64,000 bases of DNA, from the NCBI RefSeq assembly GCF_904846415.1, contig NZ_CAJHAR010000006.1, positions 1 through 64,000 on the forward strand, written 5' to 3'. Source of the DNA: Psychrobacter piscatorii (lineage in GTDB: Bacteria; Pseudomonadota; Gammaproteobacteria; Pseudomonadales; Moraxellaceae). The number at the start of each line of letters is the position of its first letter. The stretch's first letter is position 1. This document shows, piece after piece, positions 27,242 through 37,646 of this stretch. Under the pieces are notes generated by a model, which was not told the DNA's origin, ran no database searches, and was given only the letters and a program-made list of their open reading frames with translations. The translations under genes were made by a program, and so were the position numbers.

Positions 27242-27396
27242 ATAACGGCTACTTGTTGACTAACATCAGGGTGAGTACGCAGCGTAACGCTTACCCAAAA
27301 TATGGAATGTAAAACCTGTTTTTGTATGGTGTTTGAGTCATTGTCCATATAGCGAAGCAGACCTTGTGCCACGCCCAAATTGTTCATGTGCATCAT
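27238..27396 (-). pseudogene. Small frame before fhuD, possible FhuC C-terminal remnant
   Basis: A 52-residue frame from ATG 27396 (MMHMNNLGVAQGLL...) ends in VLHSIFWVSVTLRTHPDVSQ and a few residues more, with TGA overlapping the fhuD ATG. The last 25 residues look like the C-terminus of siderophore ABC ATPases (…F-x-V-x-V…HPD…), while the first half does not. The junction would be near 27320. The overlap with fhuD is what a true fhuC-fhuD junction gives. If correct, the ATPase gene has been deleted except for its end. It could also be a short leader peptide. Confidence 0.35.
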
Positions 27397-27450
27397 AGTA
27401 AGCCGTCTAAAGTAAATGAAGCATTCTAAATAAAAATCACTCAAAAATGC

Positions 27451-27465
27451 AAATGATTTTCATTT
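27451..27465 (-). promoter_or_regulatory. Fur-box-like palindrome upstream of fhuD
   Basis: AAATGATTTTCATTT is a 6-3-6 inverted repeat; the surrounding 19 bases match the Fur consensus at about 13 positions. It lies about 55 bases before ATG 27396 and 210 before fhuD. Confidence 0.6.
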
Positions 27466-27482
27466 TTATTTGAAGAATTGGT

Positions 27483-28014
27483 ATGAACGGCCTAGGTTAT
27501 GGCAGCGATAGCGATAGCGATAGCGATAGCGATAGCGATAGTGACAGTGACAGCAGTATTACCGAAGGCGGGGTCAGTGGTTACAATGATCCACAAGGCA
27601 TATTCACCACTGATAACCGTGAAGCCTTAGCGGGTAAGCTTGAGAATAACTTTGATGCCAGTCGAGTGAATGAGGAGTTAGGAGCGCAGACGCAAATTAC
27701 GCAGGAGTTTGGCAAGGAAGCACCGAAGGCGGTTGGGGACTTTGCCAATAATCGAATCAAAGCGATCATAGCTGACACTACGCTTAGTAATACGGAGAAA
27801 AATGAAGCTATTGCCAAGTGGGATGAAGGCGGTATCTATAGAGTCGCGGCTCACACGGCGCTTGGTGCCTTAGGGACGGGTAGTGTAGAAGGTGCTTTAA
27901 CCACAGGTGGTGTGGCTGCTGCGCCTACGCTTGATGAAGTACAAGCTAAGCTAGCTAAAGCGCTCATTGATAAGGGCATGAGTGAAGACATTCTAATGGT
28001 ACAGCAGGAGGTGT
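27483..28014 (+). pseudogene. CdiA/hemagglutinin fragment with Ser-Asp repeats
   Basis: A 178-residue frame starting at 27483. Its start resembles the middle of filamentous hemagglutinins (GLGYGSDSDSDSD), with a run of (AGCGAT)n hexamers at about 27501-27540. It continues ITQEFGKEAPKAVGDFANN and YRVAAHTALGALGTGSVEGA, a conserved stretch just before the VENN/pre-toxin region of CdiA-like proteins. There is no signal peptide or TPS domain, so it is an internal fragment. The frame is cut by an IS element at 28015. Coding sense seems to resume past the IS at 28852. Relation to the toxin tails at 12.7-16.7 kb is possible but unproven. Confidence 0.65.
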
Positions 28015-28026
28015 TGTAGTGGTCAA

Positions 28027-28538
<512 letters not shown>

Positions 28539-28558
28539 TCCATGGTCAATTGCTTAAC

Positions 28559-28786
28559 TTATTTGCGAAGCGCCTGTAGCTCTCGTTGTTCATCGGTAAG
28601 TGCCAAACCTTGAGTTGGCGTAATCCCTTGCTGCTCTTTTCTATACTTGCGCACCCAGTTGTCTAAGGTGGAGATTCCTATTCCTAGCGACTGGGCAACC
28701 TCAGCAACTTTGCGATTATGCTCAATCACTAAACTGACGGCTTCTAATTTGAATTCTCGGGTATATTCGCGGCGTTTGGTAGTCAT
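28559..28786 (-). CDS. IS3-family OrfA (HTH_Tnp_1)
   Basis: 75 residues. MTTKRREYTREFKLEAVSLV with a helix-turn-helix (VAEVAQSLGIGISTLDNWVRK) is the standard OrfA DNA-binding protein of IS3-family elements. The frame is intact, but the partner OrfB is deleted. Confidence 0.88.
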   Translation of the reverse strand: MTTKRREYTREFKLEAVSLVIEHNRKVAEVAQSLGIGISTLDNWVRKYRKEQQGITPTQGLALTDEQRELQALRK

Positions 28787-28895
28787 ACTGCTTATCCTCT
28801 TTGGGGTAGTATAACCGCTTATGCGCTGTCCAATTTTATTATGCCACTACAGCAAAGGCGGTATAGAGACGCAAGACATCGATAACAATATCAAA

Positions 28896-29546
28896 TTATA
28901 TAATCAAACTATCTACAAGAAGTTGAATGCTAGTGTTTAACGCATCATTAGCAAATTTCTTATTTCTTAAACTATGATTACAAATAGCTTCAGTTTGCGT
29001 AGAAAAGTCAGAGTAGTGCTGAGTGACTGCCCAAATATGGAAAATTAAATGGATCGCAGAAACGGACTTAATCTTATTGTCCGCAATCCACCCGTCAATC
29101 ACTGCCACCTTTTCTCGCACCAAATATCTTAAAGGTCCCTTCAGCACCCCCATTAAGTGAGGCGCTCCTTGCATGATCTCTAATGCATATAGTCTCGATG
29201 CTGCAGGTGATTTCTTTGAAATCTTGTATTTTTCTTCGATATAAGTTTTGAGCGCATTTCTTGGATCTTGGTTGACGTTAATATTGCTCAAAGGGGACAA
29301 CCACTCACTCAGCACCGCTTCCAAAGCAGCAATATACAGAACCTCTTTACTGTCGAAGTAATAAAATATATTCGATTTAGAAATATCAGCCTCTTCCGCA
29401 ATCCTCTCCATTCGTGCCCCATTCAGTCCTTCTTGTGAAAAGACGATCAATGCCGCATTAATGATATGTGCTTTTTTCTTTAGTACTTTTGAACTCGTTT
29501 CTGCCTCTTCTTTGAGCACGCTGTCTTTCACTGTCATGTCCTTCAT
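28896..29546 (-). CDS. rutR: Pyrimidine utilisation regulator RutR (TetR family)
   Basis: 216 residues. After an extended N-terminus, the TetR helix-turn-helix is IINAALIVFSQEGLNGARMERIAEEADISKSNIFYYFDSKEVLY (about residues 29-72, key YYFDSKE). The C-terminal half has the RutR pattern YALEIMQGAPHLMGVLKGPLR. It is divergent from rutA, with the regulatory region in between. RutR binds uracil/thymine and senses pyrimidine. A RutR-like operator is at 29841-29856. The 3' end overlaps the remnant of the CdiA gene. Confidence 0.9.
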   Translation of the reverse strand: MKDMTVKDSVLKEEAETSSKVLKKKAHIINAALIVFSQEGLNGARMERIAEEADISKSNIFYYFDSKEVLYIAALEAVLSEWLSPLSNINVNQDPRNALKTYIEEKYKISKKSPAASRLYALEIMQGAPHLMGVLKGPLRYLVREKVAVIDGWIADNKIKSVSAIHLIFHIWAVTQHYSDFSTQTEAICNHSLRNKKFANDALNTSIQLLVDSLII

Positions 29547-29778
29547 TATAAAGTCGTATAAACCTAATTTTAGATGATGGTTGATTCAATTTAAAAATGG
29601 CCAAAGCAATCATTACAAGCGCCATTTATTGACCAATATCGCTCGCTCAGCAGCGATCAACACCTTATTATTCTATGGATCACTAATCGCAGCGATAGCC
29701 CTCACCAACATCCTTTTTACTACTAATCTAACTCACCGTGTCCAGATTACCACCAAAATTCCTTTTTCAAGTGTTTCT

Positions 29779-29838
29779 GCACTATTTTATAACAAACCGC
29801 ACCGTTTTATAACAGTCCGCACTATTGTTATGCATTTT
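29779..29838 (+). repeat. Three 20-base direct repeats upstream of rut promoter
   Basis: GCACTATTTTATAACAAACC, GCACCGTTTTATAACAGTCC and a degenerate third copy beginning GCACTATTGTTATG follow without gaps. The 20-base period equals two helical turns, so a protein could bind the same face three times. They sit 75-130 bases ahead of the sigma-54 site, the usual place for an enhancer-binding activator such as NtrC. No NtrC dyad is evident. Confidence 0.55.
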
Positions 29839-29840
29839 TT

Positions 29841-29856
29841 TAAACCATATGGTCTA
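29841..29856 (+). promoter_or_regulatory. RutR-like operator
   Basis: TAAACCATATGGTCTA fits the RutR consensus TTGACCANNTGGTCAA at the core ACCANNTGGT and is an imperfect palindrome. It lies between the divergent rutR and rutA genes. Confidence 0.65.
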
Positions 29857-29910
29857 AAAAATTTTGGGTAAAAATTATATAAGTTATTGATAAATATAAA
29901 TAAAAAAATA

Positions 29911-29926
29911 TGGCATGAGTTTTGCT
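29911..29926 (+). promoter_or_regulatory. Sigma-54 (RpoN) promoter for the rut operon
   Basis: TGGCATGAGTTTTGCT agrees with TGGCAYRNNNNTTGCW at every defined position: GG at -24 and GC at -12 with the correct spacing. It is 75 bases before the rutA ATG. Confidence 0.75.
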
Positions 29927-30001
29927 TTGATAAAAATGTAAAAGAATTTTCATTTCTTTTATAGCTTTCTTCTTCTCTTCTCAAAATCTATAGGTGACCT
30001 C

Positions 30002-31105
30002 ATGGAAATAGGAATTTTTTGTCCGATTGGTAACAATGGCTGGTTAATCTCAAAAAACGCGCCTCAGTACAAACCAACATTTGAGCTCAACAAGCAAATT
30101 GTGCAACGTGCCGAGCATTACGGTTTTGATTTTGCGCTCTCAATGATCAAGCTGCGCGGTTTTGGCGGTGAGACTGAGTTTTGGGATTATAACCTTGAGA
30201 GCTTTACTTTGATGGCAGGACTCGCAGCAGTCACGTCCAAAATAAAAATCTATGCCACATCAGCAACGTTAGTGATGCCGCCCGCAATCGTAGCCAGAAT
30301 GGCGTCGACGCTTGATAGTATCTCGAACGGACGGTTTGGATTGAATGTCGTGACTGGCTGGCAAGAAGCAGAATACGGACAGATGGGAATGTGGCCAGGC
30401 AACGATTATTTTGGTAAGCGCTATGAGTATTTATCTGAATATGTACAAATCCTAAGAGATCTGTGGGCGACAGGCCAATCTGATTTGAAGGGTGAGTTCT
30501 TTCAGATGAATGATTGTCAGGTGAAGCCTATTCCAAAAGCGGATATGAAAATTATCTGTGCGGGTCAATCAGATACAGGTTTGGCGTTCTCTGCGAAATA
30601 TGCTGATTACAACTTTGTCTTTGGTAAAGGTCTGAACACGCCAACTGCCTACGCTGGTATTAATGACCGCTTAAAAGTACATACAGATCAGACGGGCCGT
30701 AATGTTCCCACCTATGTGCTCTTTATGGTCATTGCAGATGAGACCGATGAAAAAGCTCAGGCAAAATGGCAATCATACAATGACGGTGCGGATTTTGAAG
30801 CCATTGATTGGTTGCAATCGCAAGGTGGTAAGGACAAAACCTCAGGCAAAGATACCAACATCCGCCATATGGCCTCAAGCGTTTCGCCAGTCAATATCAA
30901 CATGGGTACGCTGGTCGGCTCTTTTGAAAACGTCGCCAGCATGTTAGACGAAGTCGCTGAAGTACAAGGTACGGATGGTGTCTTATTGACCTTTGATGAT
31001 TTCGTGCAAGGTGTTGAGGATTTTGGCAGCAAAATCCAGCCCCTGATGAAAAGCCGCATCAATGTTGATACACCAGTTGCCAGCCAAGCCATGAGCGAAG
31101 CCTAA
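30002..31105 (+). CDS. rutA: Pyrimidine monooxygenase RutA
   Basis: 367 residues of the luciferase-like FMN monooxygenase family. It starts [17 protein letters not shown]; key blocks are [50 protein letters not shown] and the C-terminal [20 protein letters not shown]. RutA opens the uracil ring between N3 and C4 with oxygen and reduced FMN, giving ureidoacrylate peracid. AGGTGAC precedes the ATG. It is first in the rut operon, nine to fifteen bases ahead of rutB. Confidence 0.95.
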   Translation: MEIGIFCPIGNNGWLISKNAPQYKPTFELNKQIVQRAEHYGFDFALSMIKLRGFGGETEFWDYNLESFTLMAGLAAVTSKIKIYATSATLVMPPAIVARMASTLDSISNGRFGLNVVTGWQEAEYGQMGMWPGNDYFGKRYEYLSEYVQILRDLWATGQSDLKGEFFQMNDCQVKPIPKADMKIICAGQSDTGLAFSAKYADYNFVFGKGLNTPTAYAGINDRLKVHTDQTGRNVPTYVLFMVIADETDEKAQAKWQSYNDGADFEAIDWLQSQGGKDKTSGKDTNIRHMASSVSPVNINMGTLVGSFENVASMLDEVAEVQGTDGVLLTFDDFVQGVEDFGSKIQPLMKSRINVDTPVASQAMSEA

Positions 31106-31119
31106 TAAAAGGAGTGGAT

Positions 31120-31839
31120 ATGAATTCGGTTAATACTATTTGTGCAGACTTTACCAAACAATCCTCTCCCGTTTTAGAGTCGTTGCCTGAACCTATCAAG
31201 TTAGATCCATCGCAAACCGCATTGATTGTCGTGGACATGCAAAACGCGTATGCCAGCCAAGGTGGTTATCTGGATTTGGCTGGGTTTGATGTGACGTCAA
31301 CCAAACCCGTCATCGATAAAATCAAGCAAGCCGTGGATATTGCGCATCAATCTGGCATACAAGTCATCTATTTTAGAAATGGCTGGGATAACAAATATGT
31401 GGAGGCTGGTGGTAGCGGGTCGCCCAATTATCACAAATCAAACGCCTTAAAAACCATGCGTAAAAACCCTGAACTTGAGGGAACACTATTGGCAAAAGGA
31501 GGCTGGGATTATGAGTTGGTCGACGAGCTTAGCCCTGCGCCGCAAGACATCGTTATAGATAAGCCTCGTTATAGCGGCTTCGCCAATACCAACTTCGATA
31601 GCGTATTGCGGTCACGAGGCATACGTAATCTATTGTTCACTGGTATCGCGACCAACGTCTGTGTTGAATCTACGCTTCGAGATGGGTTTTTTCTTGAGTA
31701 TTTTGGAGTTTTGTTAGATGACGCTTGTTATCAAGCAGGGCCAGTAGAGGCTCATGACGCCACTCTCTATAACGTAAAAACCTTTTTTGGTTGGGTCTCT
31801 GATGTTGCCAGCATGCAGCAGTGCTTTTTGGATACTTAA
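31120..31839 (+). CDS. rutB: Ureidoacrylate amidohydrolase RutB (isochorismatase family)
   Basis: About 239 residues. The cysteine-hydrolase triad is visible: Asp in [12 protein letters not shown], Lys in [13 protein letters not shown], Cys in [15 protein letters not shown]. RutB releases carbamate and amino-acrylate from ureidoacrylate. A GTG lies at 31114 inside the ribosome binding site AAAGGAG; ATG 31120 is better. The gap to rutA is 14 bases. Confidence 0.94.
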   Translation: MNSVNTICADFTKQSSPVLESLPEPIKLDPSQTALIVVDMQNAYASQGGYLDLAGFDVTSTKPVIDKIKQAVDIAHQSGIQVIYFRNGWDNKYVEAGGSGSPNYHKSNALKTMRKNPELEGTLLAKGGWDYELVDELSPAPQDIVIDKPRYSGFANTNFDSVLRSRGIRNLLFTGIATNVCVESTLRDGFFLEYFGVLLDDACYQAGPVEAHDATLYNVKTFFGWVSDVASMQQCFLDT

Positions 31840-31910
31840 TCTTTTTGATATCTGGCTTTTTAGGAGCCTAAACCAAGCGCTTCATACTTAACTTAAATAG
31901 GAATGTAGAT

Positions 31911-32294
31911 ATGTCTAAACAAGTGATTATACCTGAAGGTACAAGCAAACCATTAGCCCCTTATGTACCCGCAACTAAGGCCGATAACATCGTTTATGTC
32001 TCGGGCACTTTGCCTTTTGATGAAAACAACGATGTCGTACATGTGGGTGATGCCGCCGCGCAAACTCGCCATGTGTTAACAACGATTCAAAACGTTATTC
32101 AAACCGCTGGCGGTGATATGGATGATGTGACGTTTAATTCAATCTTTGTAAAAGATTGGGCAGATTATGACGCAGTCAATCAAGTCTATGCAGAATTTTT
32201 TCCCAATGAAAAGCCAGCAAGATTTTGTATCCAATGTGGATTGGTCAAACCAGACGCCCTCGTCGAAATCGCGTCCATAGCGCACATTGGATGA
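31911..32294 (+). CDS. rutC: 3-aminoacrylate deaminase RutC (RidA family)
   Basis: 127 residues, the standard RidA/YjgF size. It starts [40 protein letters not shown], then a conserved Arg/Cys region [20 protein letters not shown]. RutC accelerates loss of ammonia from 3-aminoacrylate to malonic semialdehyde. Rut gene order places it after rutB. Confidence 0.93.
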   Translation: MSKQVIIPEGTSKPLAPYVPATKADNIVYVSGTLPFDENNDVVHVGDAAAQTRHVLTTIQNVIQTAGGDMDDVTFNSIFVKDWADYDAVNQVYAEFFPNEKPARFCIQCGLVKPDALVEIASIAHIG

Positions 32295-32431
32295 AAACCT
32301 GCTTAAAAATAACTGCAGTTAGTGAATTTAAAGTCACCTGACATCGAACCCTCTAGCATTGCATTGGACTGTAGTAGGGCGCTTTAGTTGACTACACATG
32401 TGGCGGAATATTGTTTAAAAGGAAATGACAG

Positions 32432-33013
32432 ATGAATACAGTAATTAAAGAAAGCCAAGTAACGCAATCCTCATTAATGAAACATAAGTCTAAAGAATCA
32501 TTCACCTCTACGGCAGGAAACTTAACCGACATGCAGCAGTCTTTTAGAGATGCGATGAGCAAGCTGGCGGCTGCCGTGAACATTATTACCACTGAGGGTC
32601 CAGCAGGGCGGGCAGGGTTTACCGCCTCAGCGGTGTGTAGTGTCACTGACGAACCGCCAACCCTATTAGTATGTTTAAACAGAAGCGCGTCTGTATACAA
32701 ATTTTTTAAAGAAAATATGGTGCTATGCGTCAACACACTTGGTCTTGAACATCAAGATTTAAGCGGTGTGTTCGGGGGTAAAAAGGCGTTAGAAGAAAGA
32801 TTTGAGCAAGGCAATTGGTCCACGCTGTCAACCGGATCGCCTGTATTAGAAGATGCCAGTATCTCTTTTGATTGCAAAATCAAGCTCATCAGCTCGGTAG
32901 GAACCCACGATATTCTTATTTGTGAAGTATTGGATATCAAACACAAGCCTGATTGTGAAAGTCTCATCTATTTCAATCGAGGCTACCATCAATTGAGTAA
33001 GTGCACGAATTAA
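32432..33013 (+). CDS. rutF: FMN reductase RutF
   Basis: 193 residues of the flavin-reductase-like domain: [42 protein letters not shown] and [13 protein letters not shown]. RutF supplies reduced FMN to RutA. AAAAGGAAATGAC precedes the ATG. The order here is rutC, rutF, rutG, then mmsA, ribB, rutD and rutE, unlike the rutABCDEFG order of E. coli. A 137-base gap separates it from rutC. Confidence 0.92.
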   Translation: MNTVIKESQVTQSSLMKHKSKESFTSTAGNLTDMQQSFRDAMSKLAAAVNIITTEGPAGRAGFTASAVCSVTDEPPTLLVCLNRSASVYKFFKENMVLCVNTLGLEHQDLSGVFGGKKALEERFEQGNWSTLSTGSPVLEDASISFDCKIKLISSVGTHDILICEVLDIKHKPDCESLIYFNRGYHQLSKCTN

Positions 33014-33055
33014 GTGTACTAAGTGTCATCCCTCTACTTTTTAAGGATATTCAAA

Positions 33056-34414
33056 ATGGATAAATGGTTTGTTAAATGGCGTCCCTACACTGGGAACCTA
33101 GAAAAGACACCGGTAGGTATCAATGAATACTTACCAATGGGTAAAAGCGTGGTGTTAGGCGCACAGCACTCATTCGCCATGTTCGGTGCGACAATCTTAG
33201 CCCCGTTATTGATGGGATTCGATCCTAGCTTAACAATGCTTATCACTGGTATAGGCACGATACTTTTCTTTCTTATCACGGGCGGTCACGTACCCAGTTA
33301 TTTGGGTTCTAGCTTTGCATTTATCGGAGCGGTCGCAGCAGTAACAGGCTATAGCGGCACGGGTATCAATCCAAATATTGGTATTGCGCTTGGGGGCACA
33401 CTGGTCTGTGGGGTCTTATACGCATTGATGGGTTTGCTGGTGATGAAAACAGGTGCAGGATGGATTGAGAACCTGATGCCACCTGTGGTCACTGGGTCCA
33501 TTGTGATGATTATCGGATTGAACCTAGCGCCTGTCACCATACAAAGCGTCATTGGCAGTAGCTTTGATTCTTGGATGGCGTTGGTCACCGTGTTGTGTAT
33601 CTGTTCGGTCGCCGTATTTACCAAAGGTATGGTCAGGCGCCTGTTACTGTTAATCGGATTGGTCGCTGCATATTTTATTTATTTCCTATTAACGAATGTA
33701 TTGGGCATGGGCACGCCTATTGATTTTAGTCCAATTGCAAATGCCGCTTGGTTCGGTATTCCAACCCTTTATTCTCCTGTCTTTGAGACCAGTGCCATAT
33801 TAGTCATTGCACCTGTCTTTATCATCTTGATCGCTGAAAATCTTGGGCATTTCAAAGCAGTAGAAGCTATGACTGGTAAAAGTATCTCACCTTATATGGG
33901 TAGAGCGTTCTTCGCTGATGGCCTTTGTACCACGCTTTCAGCCTCGGTAGGCGGTACTGGTATGACGACCTATGCAGAAAACATCGGCGTGATGGCCGCG
34001 ACCAAAATTTACTCTACAGTCGTCTTTGTCATAGCAGGTGTCTTTGCAATCTTATTGGGTTTATCCCCTAAGTTTGGCACCTTGGTAAGTACCATTCCTG
34101 TGCCTATTTTGACCGGAGCTTCAATCGTTGTCTTTGGTTTGATTACCATCGCTGGTGCGCGTATCTGGATGAATGCAAAAATTGATTTTAGTAAGAATGG
34201 CAATATGTTGGTAGCCGCCGTCCCAGTAATCCTAGGTACTGGCAACTATTCATTAAACATTGCAGGCTTTGATTTAGGCGGCATCGGTACCGCTACTTTC
34301 TTAGCCATTCTTATGAACCTCGCTTTCAATTTTAAAAACAAACAAAAAGAGGTGAGCGTGACCACTGAGAGAGAAGTCGCTACATCAGAGCCGCTCTTAA
34401 AACTCAATCCATAA
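33056..34414 (+). CDS. rutG: Uracil/pyrimidine permease RutG (NCS2 family)
   Basis: About 452 residues with some fourteen membrane segments. NCS2 markers are AQHSFAMFGATILAPLLMGF, GSSFAFIGAVAAVTGYSG, and the conserved LIAENLGHFKAVEAMTGKS and GGTGMTTYAENIGVMAATK. It imports uracil, thymine or xanthine-like bases with protons. An in-frame ATG at 33023 lacks a ribosome binding site; TAAGGAT supports ATG 33056. Confidence 0.93.
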   Translation: MDKWFVKWRPYTGNLEKTPVGINEYLPMGKSVVLGAQHSFAMFGATILAPLLMGFDPSLTMLITGIGTILFFLITGGHVPSYLGSSFAFIGAVAAVTGYSGTGINPNIGIALGGTLVCGVLYALMGLLVMKTGAGWIENLMPPVVTGSIVMIIGLNLAPVTIQSVIGSSFDSWMALVTVLCICSVAVFTKGMVRRLLLLIGLVAAYFIYFLLTNVLGMGTPIDFSPIANAAWFGIPTLYSPVFETSAILVIAPVFIILIAENLGHFKAVEAMTGKSISPYMGRAFFADGLCTTLSASVGGTGMTTYAENIGVMAATKIYSTVVFVIAGVFAILLGLSPKFGTLVSTIPVPILTGASIVVFGLITIAGARIWMNAKIDFSKNGNMLVAAVPVILGTGNYSLNIAGFDLGGIGTATFLAILMNLAFNFKNKQKEVSVTTEREVATSEPLLKLNP

Positions 34415-34454
34415 ATTTTAATCCCTATTTGATATCACCTTAAGGAATCGTGTC

Positions 34455-35954
34455 ATGAATACAGAACCACGCAGCGTACAACAATTAATCAATGGCGAAT
34501 TTACCGAATCAACGACCACAGAATGGATTGATATCACCAATCCAGCTACTCAAGAAGTTATCGCCAAGGTACCACAATCAACACCTGCGGAAATCGAGCA
34601 AGCGATCAAAACGGCATCTGAGGCCTTTCAGAGTTGGCGTGTCACACCCATCAGCAAACGAGCGCGTGTGTTTCTAAAGTATCAACAACTGATACGTGAA
34701 AATATGGATGAGCTGGCAGCGCTACTGACTGAAGAACAAGGTAAGACACTGGCAGATGCTAGAGGTGATGTATTTAGAGGCTTGGAGGTCGTAGAACACG
34801 CATCAGGTATCGGTAACTTGCAACAAGGTGGCTACATTGAAAACGTTGCCAGTAGTGTTGATATGTACACCGTTCAACAGCCAATAGGTGTCTGTGCAGG
34901 TATTACTCCCTTTAATTTCCCTGCCATGATACCGCTATGGATGTTTCCAATGGCCATCGCCACAGGCAACACGTTCATCTTAAAACCCTCTGAACAAAAT
35001 CCAATCGTTACCATGAGGTTGGTCGAGTTGGCACTTGAAGCGGGTATACCAAAAGGGGTGTTAAATGTGGTTCATGGTGGTAAAGATACGGTGGATGCAC
35101 TGTGCGATCATCCAGATATAAAAGCGATATCTTTTGTTGGCTCAACTGCGGTGGGTAAGCATGTCTATGATCGAGCAGGTCAGGCTGGCAAACGTGTGCA
35201 ATGTATGATGGGTGCAAAAAACCATGCCGTTATCATGCCTGACGCCAATAAAGAACAAAGCTTAAATCAGTTAGCAGGGGCCGCATTTGGTGCAGCAGGG
35301 CAGCGATGCATGGCATTGTCTGTCGTGGTATTGGTTGGAGAGTCTAAACAGTGGGTCGATGAGATTGTAGAAAAATCAGCACAGCTGGTAGTGTCTGCTG
35401 GAAAGGATGATAAAGACTTAGGTCCGCTAATATCTAAGCAAGCCAAAGCCCGTGTCGAGCGCTTAATTCAAGCAGGGATAGACGAAGGGGCAACTCTCAG
35501 ATTAGATGGTCGTGGTTGTCAGGTAGAAGGTTACGAGGATGGTAACTTTGTTGGTCCAACCATCTTGGACAATGTAACAGCTGATATGAGCTGCTATACC
35601 GAAGAGATCTTTGGTCCTGTCCTATGCATTATGTATGCCGACACGCTTGAGGAAGCCATTAAGATTATCAATACCAATCCGAATGGTAATGGTACCGCAA
35701 TTTTCACCCAGTCTGGCGCCCATGCACATAAGTTCCAACAAGATATCGATGTTGGACAAGTTGGTATTAATTTACCAATTCCAGTACCGCTACCGATGTT
35801 TTCGTTTACAGGGTCTAGAGCCAGTAAGCTCGGTGACTTAGGTCCTTACGGCAAGCAAGCGGTGCAGTTTTATACGCAGACTAAAACAGTGATATCACGC
35901 TGGTTTGATGAAGATGCTAGTGAAGGCGTAAATACCACTATCTCTATGAAGTAG
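34455..35954 (+). CDS. mmsA: CoA-acylating methylmalonate/malonate-semialdehyde dehydrogenase
   Basis: 499 residues of the aldehyde dehydrogenase superfamily, with the MMSDH-specific catalytic Cys in [14 protein letters not shown], the [18 protein letters not shown]-loop, and the C-terminal [20 protein letters not shown] typical of MmsA. The enzyme turns malonic or methylmalonic semialdehyde to acetyl-CoA or propionyl-CoA with NAD and CoA. In the rut operon its likely substrate is malonic semialdehyde from RutC, letting carbon be used instead of being reduced to 3-hydroxypropionate. TAAGGAATCG precedes the ATG; 40 bases after rutG. Confidence 0.93.
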   Translation: MNTEPRSVQQLINGEFTESTTTEWIDITNPATQEVIAKVPQSTPAEIEQAIKTASEAFQSWRVTPISKRARVFLKYQQLIRENMDELAALLTEEQGKTLADARGDVFRGLEVVEHASGIGNLQQGGYIENVASSVDMYTVQQPIGVCAGITPFNFPAMIPLWMFPMAIATGNTFILKPSEQNPIVTMRLVELALEAGIPKGVLNVVHGGKDTVDALCDHPDIKAISFVGSTAVGKHVYDRAGQAGKRVQCMMGAKNHAVIMPDANKEQSLNQLAGAAFGAAGQRCMALSVVVLVGESKQWVDEIVEKSAQLVVSAGKDDKDLGPLISKQAKARVERLIQAGIDEGATLRLDGRGCQVEGYEDGNFVGPTILDNVTADMSCYTEEIFGPVLCIMYADTLEEAIKIINTNPNGNGTAIFTQSGAHAHKFQQDIDVGQVGINLPIPVPLPMFSFTGSRASKLGDLGPYGKQAVQFYTQTKTVISRWFDEDASEGVNTTISMK

Positions 35955-36062
35955 GTATACGGCTTAGCAAACGTAGGACGTTATGTAGAGCGTGTGATCA
36001 ATTGACAATAGGCTCTACAGAACAACATATAAAAGCAAATATAAATGTAAATGGTGGGTTTT

Positions 36063-36770
36063 ATGAATATCAATACAATACCAGAAATCATTGAAGATAT
36101 TAAAGCAGGCAAGATGGTCATCATCATGGATGATGAGGATCGAGAAAATGAAGGTGACCTCATTATGGCAGCTACTTTAGCCAAGCCTGATGATATCAAT
36201 TTTATGATTACACATGCCAGAGGTTTGGTTTGTTTGACCTTGACGTCCGAGCGTTGCGAGAAATTAAAATTACCTCTCATGTGCAAAGACAATAAGGCAC
36301 CTTACAGTACAAATTTCACTGTTTCCATTGATGCAGCAAAAGGCGTAAGTACCGGTATATCAACGGCAGACAGAGCTCAGACTATCAGAACTGCTGTGTC
36401 TCAAGACGTTACCTTTGATGACGTCGTAACCCCAGGTCATATTTTTCCATTAGTGGCTAAAGAAGGCGGTGTCTTAGAACGCGCTGGTCACACGGAGGCA
36501 GGTTGTGACCTAACGAGACTGGCTGGCTTGGAACCTGCGGCGGTTATTGTAGAGATTATCAATCAAGATGGTGAGATGGCTCGTAGAGACGATCTGATGA
36601 AATTCGCCGATACTCATAATCTAAAGGTCGGCACCATAGACGCGTTAATTAAATATATTAAGTCTCAAGAGGCTGTCGAAAGTAAAGGTGAAAGCGAAGT
36701 CGAAAACTTCGAAGAAACCCTAGCGTACGGATATGATGAAAGCGATGAGCATACCGTTGAATTGATTTAG
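36063..36770 (+). CDS. ribB: 3,4-dihydroxy-2-butanone-4-phosphate synthase
   Basis: About 235 residues. The catalytic loop DDEDRENEGDLIMAA, ARGLVCLTLTSERC, STGISTADRAQTI and GHTEAGCDLTRLAGL are unmistakable. It makes the four-carbon precursor of riboflavin from ribulose 5-phosphate. There is no GTP cyclohydrolase II (RibA) domain; the C-terminal tail from about residue 200 (acidic, EDDSEV-like composition) is not typical. ATG 36063 is chosen over 36051 because GGTGGG lies four bases upstream. Inside a rut operon it may raise FMN supply for RutA and RutF. The operon has the usual distant housekeeping copy presumably elsewhere. Confidence 0.92.
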   Translation: MNINTIPEIIEDIKAGKMVIIMDDEDRENEGDLIMAATLAKPDDINFMITHARGLVCLTLTSERCEKLKLPLMCKDNKAPYSTNFTVSIDAAKGVSTGISTADRAQTIRTAVSQDVTFDDVVTPGHIFPLVAKEGGVLERAGHTEAGCDLTRLAGLEPAAVIVEIINQDGEMARRDDLMKFADTHNLKVGTIDALIKYIKSQEAVESKGESEVENFEETLAYGYDESDEHTVELI

Positions 36771-36851
36771 TAAATTTAATTTAACTTGATTTTATAAGCC
36801 ATTAGATACTTTTACCGCAATTTGAAATTTACTAAAATTGGATGAAACCCT

Positions 36852-37628
36852 ATGTTAGTTAAAAAATATCCTTGTAAGAACGACACGTCAGAAACGGTCG
36901 TATTTAGTTCAGGTTTAGGCGGGCATGCTGATTTTTGGTTACCTCAAATTGAGAGTTTTACCGAGTATTATAATGTGATTTGCTATGAACAAGAGGGCGT
37001 ATCGCCTGATAGTGATCTCTTACCCGATGACTATTCTATGCAAGATTTAGCAGAACAATTAATTGAAATATTAAAACAAGAAGGGCTGTCTAATTGTCAT
37101 TTCGTCGGTCACGCGCTTGGCGGATTTATCGGTATGGAAGTCGCTTATAAAGCGCCAGAATTGTTAAATAAACTGGTCATCTTAAATGGTTGGGAAAGCC
37201 TCGATCCTCACACGATTAAATGTTTTAGCATGCGACAAAGCTTGATAGAAAACACAGGTATAGAAGCATTTGTGCGCGCCCAAGCGATATTTTTGTACCC
37301 GCCAATATGGATCTCAGACAACATAGACGCACTCACGCAAAAAGAAAACAAAGCCATCGATCACTTTGCGCCAGTCGAGAACGTCTCAACGAGACTAAAA
37401 GCCTTGCAGGCTTATCAGCCCCTGATAAATGCCAAGCATATCAAAAATAAGACGTTAGTCTTAAGCAATCTTGATGATGTGTTGGTGCCATGGCAACGCG
37501 GTCTGGCGCTAGCCGATAGTATGCAAAACGCCCAGTTTGAGTTAATGGTGACGGGTGGCCATGCCAGCACAATCACAGAGACCTGCTCAACCAATAGCAA
37601 AATTCTTCAATTCTTATCCAAAATTTAA
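36852..37628 (+). CDS. rutD: RutD-like aminoacrylate hydrolase (alpha/beta hydrolase)
   Basis: 258 residues with an alpha/beta-hydrolase pattern: VVFSSGLGGHADFWLPQI (oxyanion region), ICYEQEGVSPD, HFVGHALGGFIGMEVAYKAP and the late GGHASTI with the histidine. The nucleophile position in GHALGG is alanine instead of serine, as in E. coli RutD. It speeds loss of amino-acrylate and may be chaperone-like. It lies 81 bases after ribB and 18 before rutE. Confidence 0.88.
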   Translation: MLVKKYPCKNDTSETVVFSSGLGGHADFWLPQIESFTEYYNVICYEQEGVSPDSDLLPDDYSMQDLAEQLIEILKQEGLSNCHFVGHALGGFIGMEVAYKAPELLNKLVILNGWESLDPHTIKCFSMRQSLIENTGIEAFVRAQAIFLYPPIWISDNIDALTQKENKAIDHFAPVENVSTRLKALQAYQPLINAKHIKNKTLVLSNLDDVLVPWQRGLALADSMQNAQFELMVTGGHASTITETCSTNSKILQFLSKI

Positions 37629-37646
37629 TATCAATAAGGAAATGTT

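Larger units (their letters stand above)
29547..30001. promoter_or_regulatory. rutR-rutA divergent control region
   Basis: About 455 bases without a credible gene. It holds three spaced 20-base direct repeats (29779-29838), a RutR-like palindrome (29841-29856) and a sigma-54 promoter match (29911-29926), listed separately. The left part (29547-29770) has no recognised element. Confidence 0.6.

Noticed and set aside
27501..27540. Hexanucleotide repeat as a phase-variation switch
   Set aside because: Units of six bases do not shift frame, and the gene is already a fragment.
29581..29871. 96-residue plus-strand frame in the rut control region
   Set aside because: It covers the direct repeats and operator, lacks a ribosome binding site and has no family features.
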